DNA of 5,481 bases from Deltaproteobacteria bacterium. GTDB lineage: Bacteria; Desulfobacterota; Desulfobacteria; Desulfobacterales; JAUVKB01. The stretch spans positions 1 to 5,481 of the forward strand of contig JAUVKB010000146.1 of NCBI GenBank assembly GCA_030596405.1, read 5' to 3'. Positions 1 to 4,449 of the stretch are shown one piece after another. Position 1 is the first letter of the stretch. Each line of letters opens with the position of its first letter. The position numbers and the translations under genes were made by a program. The notes beneath the pieces are model-generated. The model was not told the origin of the DNA. It was given only the letters and a program-made list of their open reading frames with translations, and made no database searches.

Positions 1-148
1 ATTTTTTTAGGTTTTCAAGTTCCAATTTATTTTTAAAATGATCAATAGCCGTTCGAACCAGAGAACTTTTATCCTTAAATCCATAAGCTTTAAAGTTATT
101 TATAAAATGTGCTTGTGCCTCTTTAATACTAAATTTCGCCTGTTGCAT
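1..148 (-). CDS. Ribbon-helix-helix type antitoxin/repressor, partial (3' end beyond left edge)
   Basis: The first 49 codons of a small protein are visible; the reading frame is still open at the window edge. The start is well fixed: an ATG at 148-146 preceded by a full Shine-Dalgarno AAGGAGGT at 159-152. The protein begins MQQAKFSIKEAQ. A short beta strand (AKFSI, residues 4-8) is followed by an amphipathic helix (about 9-22), a turn (GFKD, 23-26) and a second helix with SSLVRTAIDHF (28-38). That strand-helix-helix order, with the 'K/D-KSSLVRxAI' pattern in the second helix, is typical of MetJ/Arc/CopG-fold DNA-binding proteins, which dimerise through the strand. Small proteins of this type are commonly the antitoxin of a type II toxin-antitoxin pair, with the toxin gene directly downstream; here that would lie left of the window. 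A palindrome over its own promoter fits autorepression. A stand-alone repressor is the alternative. The gene is fairly certain; the antitoxin role is inference. Confidence 0.72.
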   Translation of the reverse strand, partial: MQQAKFSIKEAQAHFINNFKAYGFKDKSSLVRTAIDHFKNKLELENLKK

Positions 149-151
149 GCG

Positions 152-159
152 ACCTCCTT
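152..159 (-). promoter_or_regulatory. Ribosome binding site fixing the start of the RHH gene
   Basis: On the minus strand AAGGAGGT is a perfect anti-16S match. It ends four bases after the GGAGG core before the ATG at 148-146, a slightly short but workable spacing. It predicts strong translation initiation and decides the start of an otherwise very short partial reading frame. Confidence 0.85.
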
Positions 160-185
160 TCTAATGCCAAATATCGAACCCTGTA

Positions 186-210
186 TTAAGTACCAATTAT
201 AGGTACTAAA
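186..210. promoter_or_regulatory. Inverted-repeat operator centred on the -10 box
   Basis: TTAAGTACC (186-194) and GGTACTAAA (202-210) form 9-base arms with 8 of 9 positions complementary. The inner six, AGTACC / GGTACT, are perfect, and the arms are 7 bp apart. The spacer holds the TATAAT box, so a dimeric protein on both arms would occlude RNA polymerase. Ribbon-helix-helix proteins usually bind short palindromic or tandem half-sites in their own promoters, so the product of the adjacent gene is the natural candidate ligand. The symmetry is directly visible; the binding is inferred. Confidence 0.7.
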
Positions 211-224
211 ACAATGAAAGTCAA
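196..224 (-). promoter_or_regulatory. Sigma-70 promoter of the RHH gene
   Basis: Read on the minus strand there is TTGACT (224-219), a 17-bp spacer (218-202), then a perfect TATAAT (201-196). That is 11 of 12 consensus bases at the optimal spacing. Transcription would start near 189, giving a leader of about 40 nt before the ATG at 148. This is the strongest promoter match in the window, which suits a gene controlled by repression. Confidence 0.85.
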
Positions 225-337
225 TGGAAAATTTGTTAATTGAGAGGGAGGCGAACGGCTTAGCTGAGGGGATGGGCAATGATAACCAAAAAACTGCGAT
301 AAGGGCTGTAAATCGTCTTGATAATCCGCAACCTGCC

Positions 338-373
338 AAAACAGAAAAGCCACAACCCTTTGAGGTTGTGGCT
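338..373 (-). terminator. Intrinsic terminator of tRNA-Leu
   Basis: A perfect 10-bp stem (348-357 with 364-373; inner sequence GCCACAACC / GGTTGTGGC) closes a 6-base loop. On the minus strand it is followed by TTTTCTGTTTT, the U-rich tail of a rho-independent terminator. It begins 14 bases beyond the CCA end of tRNA-Leu, so it would end the tRNA transcript before the RHH gene's own promoter. On the plus strand the downstream sequence is only weakly T-rich, so the terminator looks mainly unidirectional. Confidence 0.85.
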
Positions 374-386
374 AATTCTTTATAGA

Positions 387-473
387 TGGTGCCGAAGGGG
401 AGACTCGAACTCCCACGGAAATACATCCACTAGACCCTGAACCTAGCGCGTCTACCAATTCCGCCACTTCGGC
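387..473 (-). tRNA. tRNA-Leu (anticodon CAG)
   Basis: An 87-nt class II tRNA that includes an encoded CCA. The acceptor stem GCCGAAG (473-467) pairs with CTTCGGC (397-391), followed by discriminator A and CCA (390-387). The D-arm has the usual GCGGAATTGGTAGACGC form. The anticodon stem CTAGG/TCTAG has one G-T pair and closes the loop TTCAGGG (441-435), with CAG at 439-437, reading CUG leucine codons. A long variable arm with a GGA/TCC stem and a T-arm GGGAG-TTCGAGT-CTCCC confirm the leucine class. It is a single gene with its own promoter and terminator, on the strand opposite to the moaC-gltX unit. Confidence 0.97.
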
Positions 474-513
474 ATAAAAGGTATTTAACTTGAAATCAAT
501 TGCAAAACATGTA

Positions 514-541
514 ATTAATATTATGTTTAATGCTTTGTCAA
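514..541 (-). promoter_or_regulatory. Probable promoter of tRNA-Leu
   Basis: On the minus strand a perfect TTGACA (541-536) is followed after 15 bp by TATTAA (520-515), or after 16 bp by ATTAAT (519-514). Each is a 4-of-6 match to the -10 consensus. The start would lie near 507, leaving a leader of about 35 nt before the mature 5' end at 473 for RNase P to remove. The -35 is convincing; the -10 is weak and its exact position uncertain. Confidence 0.55.
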
Positions 542-611
542 GGCTATATCTGCTGAAAATTATTTGCCTCTTTAGGTTTTAAGATTTTAACTTAAATATA
601 TTAAATTGCCC

Positions 612-1148
612 ATGGACGCATACGAAATGACTAAACAATTTATTTTCTTAAGACATCTACATTCCGGCAAACCGGTTTACTTGGCTTATCTGGTCAAAAT
701 AAGCGTTTTTTTTCTAATTTTTCTAATTTTTGGGTGTACAAAATCGACTTGTGTTTCTGAATCGGAAGAAAAAAAACCGGCTTCAATAGTTGTTGGCGGC
801 CGATGTGAATACATGCGGTATAAAGGTAAAGCTAAAATTGTGTCCATTCGTAAAATAAAACCGCCAGAAAATTACACCGGCCCTTCATACGAGTTGTATG
901 AGGTAAAATATTCTTTTTCCGCTGAAGAAAAAATAAAAAAGGCACATGAAAACCTGGGTAAAAAAGAATATTTGTTAACGCTGACTAATTCATGGTACCC
1001 GGGTCCGAAATTTTTACAAAAATACGGAATAATGACCGGCAAAACTTTTGATTGTTACCTCAAGGTGATCGTTAAAGGAACATGCACGCCCGTTATATTT
1101 GAATTTCCGGATATCGATTCCAACGACTATTTTGAACCTGGGTTTTAA
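612..1148 (+). CDS. Small uncharacterised lipoprotein
   Basis: A protein of about 178 residues with an N-terminal export signal. A hydrophobic run (ISVFFLIFLIF) ends in the lipobox-like IFGC, with the acylated cysteine at codon 735-737. The residue after Cys is Thr, not Asp, so an outer-membrane destination is likely. After a charged linker (SESEEKKP) there is a compact domain of about 115 residues with 'GRCEYMRYKGKA', 'NSWYPGPKFLQKYG' and, near the C-terminus, 'KGTCTPVIFEFPDID'. The two cysteines in GRCEY and GTCTP could form a disulfide. The domain resembles conserved hypothetical proteins of deltaproteobacteria from memory, but no function is known to me. The start is uncertain: ATG 612, ATG 627, TTG 606 and TTG 681 are all in frame, none has a good Shine-Dalgarno, and TTG 681 would give the most ordinary signal-peptide length. 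The stop is 1 nt before moaC, implying coupled translation. Confidence 0.75.
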   Translation: MDAYEMTKQFIFLRHLHSGKPVYLAYLVKISVFFLIFLIFGCTKSTCVSESEEKKPASIVVGGRCEYMRYKGKAKIVSIRKIKPPENYTGPSYELYEVKYSFSAEEKIKKAHENLGKKEYLLTLTNSWYPGPKFLQKYGIMTGKTFDCYLKVIVKGTCTPVIFEFPDIDSNDYFEPGF

Positions 1149-1149
1149 G

Positions 1150-1662
1150 ATGGAACCTTCTGCATCTTCATTCACCCATATCGATAAAAAAGGAGACATC
1201 CGGATGGTCGATGTGACGGATAAGGAGCCGACTTTCCGTATAGCCGTTGCAAAAGGCTCTGTTTTTATGAATCCTGCAACATTAAACAAGGTCCGCGATA
1301 ACACGGCTGAAAAGGGGAATGTAATCGAGGCCGCTCGAATTGCAGGTATAATGGCGGCAAAAAAGACGTCTGATCTTATCCCCATGTGCCACCCTTTGAA
1401 TATTTCCCATATAAAAATCGATTTTTTCATAGATGATAAAACAGATTCAATCATAATAGAGGCCAAAACCCATGTTGTCGATAAAACCGGAGTTGAAATG
1501 GAGGCTTTGACAGCGGTATCTGTTGCCGCACTTACCATCTATGACATGTGCAAATCTTATGACAGAAAAATGACTATTTCCGACATACGCCTGGTTGAAA
1601 AATCAGGTGGAAAAAGCGGGAAGTTTGAAAGAAAAGGCGAGGGAAGTTTTAATACCGGATGA
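1150..1662 (+). CDS. moaC: Cyclic pyranopterin monophosphate synthase MoaC
   Basis: A cytoplasmic enzyme of molybdenum cofactor biosynthesis. With MoaA it makes cyclic pyranopterin monophosphate from GTP; MoaC rearranges the 3',8-cyclo-GTP intermediate. The 170 residues span the whole family length. Hallmarks in order are THID..GD..MVDV (9-22), ARIAGIMAAKKTSDLIPMCHPL (62-83), KTGVEMEALTAVSVAALTIYDMCK (112-135) and KSGGKSGKF (151-159). Aligned by eye to E. coli MoaC, the catalytic and substrate residues are all present: Lys55, His81, Glu116, Glu118, Asp132, Lys135 and Lys151. ATG 1150 is chosen because it keeps the conserved THID-MVDV N-terminus, although its Shine-Dalgarno is poor; it lies 1 nt after the upstream stop, so re-initiation is likely. 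Its last codons overlap mltA in an ATGA junction. No other Mo-cofactor gene is in the window, so moaA and the rest must be elsewhere. Confidence 0.97.
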   Translation: MEPSASSFTHIDKKGDIRMVDVTDKEPTFRIAVAKGSVFMNPATLNKVRDNTAEKGNVIEAARIAGIMAAKKTSDLIPMCHPLNISHIKIDFFIDDKTDSIIIEAKTHVVDKTGVEMEALTAVSVAALTIYDMCKSYDRKMTISDIRLVEKSGGKSGKFERKGEGSFNTG

Positions 1663-2879
1663 AGGCTCTATTTTCCTATAGATATTTATTGTCTGTCTTT
1701 GCCGTGGCAGCAATATGCCTGTGTTTTACAGGATGTGCCCTTTTCCAGAAAAAGACGCACATTGCCAAAAAACCTGCGCTGGTAAAGTTAAAAAAAACCA
1801 AATTCCCTGAATTTTTTGACGACAGATGTTTTGACGGCCTGGAAATCAGTATTTTGCAGAGCCTCTCATACCTTAACAGGTTGCCGTCTTCGAAAAAGTT
1901 CAGATTCGGGGAAGAAGTTTTTGCCGCCTCGCATATGATCACATCGCTTGAACGCTTTTTGTCGTTTATCAAAACAAAACCGTCCGGGGATGAGTTAAAA
2001 AAATTTATCAGGTCAAACTGCCTGGTTTACAAAGCCACAGGCAAGAACAAATCCGGCGATGTCCTTTTTACAGGATATTATGAACCGGTTTTGAGCGGGA
2101 GTCTTGAAAAAACTCCGGTATTCAGATTTCCCGTTTACTCATGCCCTGATGATCTTGCCGTAATTGATCTTTCCTTGTTTTCTTCCGGTTTCAAAGGCCA
2201 AAGAATAATCGGCAGATTTACGGGTCGAACCGTTGTGCCTTACCATGACCGCAAAAAAATCGAAAAAGAAGGCATGCTTGAAAAAAGCGCTGTGCCGCTT
2301 GCATGGGTAGATGACCGGATTGATCTGTTTTTTTTGCAAATACAAGGGTCTGGGAAAATCTGTCTTGATAATGACAAGTTGATTAATGTCCACTATCATA
2401 CCTCAAACGGCCAACCCTATCGCAGCATCGGCAAACTTCTTGTCGATGAGGGCAAAATCCCCAGATCCGAAATTTCTATGCAAAAAATCCGGAAATATTT
2501 GACGGATCATCCGGAAGAAGTCGATTCAATATTAAATCACAACCCCAGTTATATATTCTTTAAGATCGAAAAAGAGGGTCCCATCGGATATCTTGAAGTG
2601 AAATTGACGCCCGGCAGGTCTCTGGCTGTTGACAATAAAATGTTTCCCATGTCGGCGCTGGCTTTTGTGGAAACTAAAAAACCTGTTATTGATGGCGATG
2701 GAAGGATTGCTAACTGGATGGATTGCAACAGATTTGTTTTAAATCAGGACACCGGAGGTGCAATACGCGGGCCGGCTCGCGCGGATATGTTTTGGGGAAA
2801 CGGAAAATATGCTGAAGTCGCGGCGGGCCATATGCAGCATTTTGGGAAACTCTATTTTCTTGTTTTAAAACCCGAATAA
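1659..2879 (+). CDS. mltA: Membrane-bound lytic murein transglycosylase A
   Basis: A periplasm-facing lipoprotein that cleaves the MurNAc-GlcNAc bond of peptidoglycan, forming 1,6-anhydro-MurNAc ends during wall turnover. The 406 residues begin with a lipoprotein signal: basic/aromatic n-region, hydrophobic core 10-23, and FTGC with Cys26 as lipid anchor. Ala at +2 predicts outer-membrane sorting. The MltA domain shows FTGYYEPVLSGS (137-148) and VDDRIDLFFLQIQGSG (217-232). The C-terminal 3D (Asp-Asp-Asp) domain has LNQDTGGAIRGPARADMFWG (361-380), then AAGHMQHFGKLYFL. By comparison with E. coli MltA from memory, Asp376 (ADMFWG) corresponds to catalytic Asp308 and Asp364 to the conserved QD position. 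The ATG overlaps the moaC stop by 4 nt (ATGA) and lacks a well-spaced Shine-Dalgarno, which points to translational coupling. It is full length, with no sign of damage. Confidence 0.96.
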   Translation: MKALFSYRYLLSVFAVAAICLCFTGCALFQKKTHIAKKPALVKLKKTKFPEFFDDRCFDGLEISILQSLSYLNRLPSSKKFRFGEEVFAASHMITSLERFLSFIKTKPSGDELKKFIRSNCLVYKATGKNKSGDVLFTGYYEPVLSGSLEKTPVFRFPVYSCPDDLAVIDLSLFSSGFKGQRIIGRFTGRTVVPYHDRKKIEKEGMLEKSAVPLAWVDDRIDLFFLQIQGSGKICLDNDKLINVHYHTSNGQPYRSIGKLLVDEGKIPRSEISMQKIRKYLTDHPEEVDSILNHNPSYIFFKIEKEGPIGYLEVKLTPGRSLAVDNKMFPMSALAFVETKKPVIDGDGRIANWMDCNRFVLNQDTGGAIRGPARADMFWGNGKYAEVAAGHMQHFGKLYFLVLKPE

Positions 2880-2883
2880 AGGA
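2877..2883 (+). promoter_or_regulatory. Ribosome binding site of gltX overlapping the mltA stop
   Basis: TAAAGGA combines the mltA stop codon (TAA, 2877-2879) with the AAGGA core for gltX, 8 nt before ATG 2892. It is a moderate site in a 12-nt gap, with no room for a separate promoter, so gltX expression should depend on the upstream transcript or on promoters inside mltA. Confidence 0.6.
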
Positions 2884-2891
2884 AAAACAAT

Positions 2892-4301
2892 ATGACAAAA
2901 ATAATAACCCGATTTCCACCAAGCCCCACCGGTTATCTGCATGTTGGGGGCGCGCGAACCGCAATTTTCAACTGGCTTTATGCGCGGCATATGAAAGGTG
3001 ACTTTATCCTTCGAATCGAAGACACGGACACGGAACGTTCCACCCAGGCATCCGTGGATGCAATTTTTGAAGCTCTTAAATGGCTTGGCATCGACTGGGA
3101 TGATGGCCCCTTTTTCCAGTCCAAACGTTTGCATATTTATCAGGAGTATATTCAAAAGCTTATTGATTCAGGAGATGCTTACTACTGCACATGTTCTCCG
3201 GAAAAACTCGATGCCATGAGAAAAAAGGCCGTTGCGAGCGGAGGAAAACCAAAATATGACGGCACGTGCCGCAATAGAGGATTAAGTAAAACCGAGGATG
3301 CCGTTATCCGTTTTGCGGCTCCGGTGACAGGGACAACCATAGTCGATGACATGATAAAGGGTAAAATCGTTTTTCAAAATTCCGAACTTGACGATTTTAT
3401 AATATCCCGGAGTAACGGCACGCCCACATATAATATAGCCGTTGTCATTGACGATATTACCATGAATATAAATACCGTGATAAGGGGCGACGATCACCTC
3501 AACAACACTCCAAAACAGATACTGCTCTATAATGCCTTAGAAAGCCCTCTGCCGGCCTTTGGGCACGTTCCCATGGTGCTTGGAAATGACCGGACACGTT
3601 TAAGCAAAAGGCACGGCGCAATGTCGGTTACTGCGTACAGAGATATGGGGTATCTGCCTGACGCTTTACTGAATTATCTTGTCCGGCTCGGGTGGTCGTA
3701 TGGGGATCAGGAATTTTTTACAAGAGATGAACTCATTGAAAAGTTCACCCTTAAAAACATAGGGCGTTCCGCCGGCATTTTCAATAAAGACAAACTGCTG
3801 GCGCTTAATGCAGACCATATTAAGGCGGCCCCGCCAAGTCAACTTTCAAAACCTCTTATCCCGTTATTAAAAGAAAGGGGTTGTGACGCCGGAGAAGGCC
3901 TTTTCCTTGAAAATGTAATAAAAACTCTTAATACCAGGAGTAAAACATTGCTGGACATGGCGGACGGCGCTGCCTTCTACTTTCAGAAAACAATATCATA
4001 TGATGAAAAAGCCGTAAAAAAATTCTTTAAATCTTCTTCGATCAAGCCCCTTTATCTGCTCATTAAACAATTTAATGAACTCGACGGTTTCGAGGAAAAG
4101 GATATTGAAAATGCATTTAAAGCCGTTATGGAACTTACAGTCCTTAAACTAGGTAAAATCGCACAGCCGGTGAGATTAGCGCTAACGGGGAAAACAGTAA
4201 GCCCGGGTATTTTTGAAATTATCGGGGTGCTCGGCAAAAAGGAGATTGTATCAAGGCTGAATAATGCGATCAAGTTTATATCGGAAAGGGAGAATCAATA
4301 G
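2892..4301 (+). CDS. gltX: Glutamyl-tRNA synthetase
   Basis: A class I aminoacyl-tRNA synthetase, cytoplasmic, charging tRNA-Glu using ATP. The 469 residues are the normal bacterial length. The HIGH signature is in RFPPSPTGYLHVGGARTA (7-24; HVGG at 17-20) and the KMSKS counterpart is RLSKRHGA (236-243). Between them lie RIEDTD and the RGDDHLNNTPKQ segment typical of GluRS. The zinc-type insertion keeps Cys99, Cys101 and Cys126, but the position of E. coli His127 is Asn128 (YDGTCRN), so a metal site may be incomplete. The C-terminal half is an all-helical anticodon-binding region ending 'LNNAIKFISEREN'. The ATG is chosen because it begins directly before ITRFPPSPTG and has a Shine-Dalgarno. 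It is the last coding gene of the plus-strand unit, and tRNA-Gln follows. Whether it discriminates against tRNA-Gln cannot be read from motifs by eye. Confidence 0.97.
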   Translation: MTKIITRFPPSPTGYLHVGGARTAIFNWLYARHMKGDFILRIEDTDTERSTQASVDAIFEALKWLGIDWDDGPFFQSKRLHIYQEYIQKLIDSGDAYYCTCSPEKLDAMRKKAVASGGKPKYDGTCRNRGLSKTEDAVIRFAAPVTGTTIVDDMIKGKIVFQNSELDDFIISRSNGTPTYNIAVVIDDITMNINTVIRGDDHLNNTPKQILLYNALESPLPAFGHVPMVLGNDRTRLSKRHGAMSVTAYRDMGYLPDALLNYLVRLGWSYGDQEFFTRDELIEKFTLKNIGRSAGIFNKDKLLALNADHIKAAPPSQLSKPLIPLLKERGCDAGEGLFLENVIKTLNTRSKTLLDMADGAAFYFQKTISYDEKAVKKFFKSSSIKPLYLLIKQFNELDGFEEKDIENAFKAVMELTVLKLGKIAQPVRLALTGKTVSPGIFEIIGVLGKKEIVSRLNNAIKFISERENQ

Positions 4302-4332
4302 GTTTTTTTATTGACTCTCCCCAAGCTTTTTT
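4288..4332 (+). terminator. Probable terminator hairpin at the end of gltX
   Basis: GGGAGAATCAATA (4288-4300) pairs with TATTGACTCTCCC (4309-4321): 12 of 13 positions, with one A-C mismatch, around an 8-base loop. The gltX stop codon TAG (4299-4301) lies in the top of the stem. A T6 run follows at 4327-4332, but after a 5-nt gap, which weakens the intrinsic terminator. Read on the minus strand the same hairpin is followed by TTTCC, so it could also slow transcription arriving from the DUF4198 gene. The right arm overlaps the possible -35 box of tRNA-Gln. Confidence 0.6.
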
Positions 4333-4339
4333 GTAAAAG
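4311..4339 (+). promoter_or_regulatory. Possible promoter of tRNA-Gln
   Basis: TTGACT (4311-4316), a 17-bp spacer and TAAAAG (4334-4339) give 5/6 and 4/6 consensus matches. Transcription would start near 4346, about 11 nt before the tRNA. The -35 lies inside the right arm of the gltX terminator hairpin, so the two signals share bases. The tRNA might instead come from read-through of the gltX transcript followed by processing. Confidence 0.45.
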
Positions 4340-4356
4340 AGAATTGCAAATTTTGC

Positions 4357-4430
4357 TGGGAGATCGTCCAGCGGCAGGACTACGGACTCTGACTCCGTCA
4401 ACCCAGGTTCGAATCCTGGTCTCCCAGCCA
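4357..4430 (+). tRNA. tRNA-Gln (anticodon CTG)
   Basis: A 74-nt tRNA with encoded CCA. The acceptor stem TGGGAGA (4357-4363) pairs with TCTCCCA (4420-4426), followed by discriminator G and CCA. The D-stem is GTCC/GGAC. The anticodon stem ACGGA/TCCGT closes the loop CTCTGAC, with CTG at 4389-4391, reading CAG codons. The T-arm is CCAGG-TTCGAAT-CCTGG. The T-A first acceptor pair and G discriminator are usual for bacterial tRNA-Gln. It sits 55 nt after gltX on the same strand and ends 19 nt before the stop of the convergent DUF4198 gene; no terminator is seen in that gap. Confidence 0.97.
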
Positions 4431-4449
4431 CAGATTCCCTTTTGCCCGG

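Noticed and set aside
280..309. Tiny plus-strand frame (MITKKLR) after a G-rich stretch
   Set aside because: Seven codons only, with no promoter and no downstream gene it could lead.
387..420. tRNA-Leu 3' end as an att site of an integrated element
   Set aside because: No second copy of the tRNA 3' sequence and no integrase are present in the window.
100..426. Open frame on the minus strand spanning the tRNA-Leu 3' half, the terminator and the RHH promoter
   Set aside because: It has no ribosome site, runs through tRNA, terminator and promoter, and its protein has no recognisable pattern.
535..563. Plus-strand promoter TTGTCA-N17-AATTAT for the lipoprotein-gltX unit
   Set aside because: Both boxes are weak, and the -35 bases coincide with the better minus-strand TTGACA of tRNA-Leu; the true promoter of the unit remains unidentified.
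578..596. Inverted repeat TTTAAG-N7-CTTAAA upstream of the lipoprotein gene as an operator
   Set aside because: The region is almost pure A/T, so such symmetry is expected by chance, and no convincing promoter is attached to it.
1204..1206. Internal ATG of moaC with a good upstream AAGGAG, as an alternative start
   Set aside because: The Shine-Dalgarno-like bases encode Lys-Lys-Gly-Asp of the conserved THID..G region; starting here would remove conserved N-terminal residues.
1014..1538. Long minus-strand open frame opposite moaC
   Set aside because: It mirrors the moaC coding sequence, which matches its family along its whole length.
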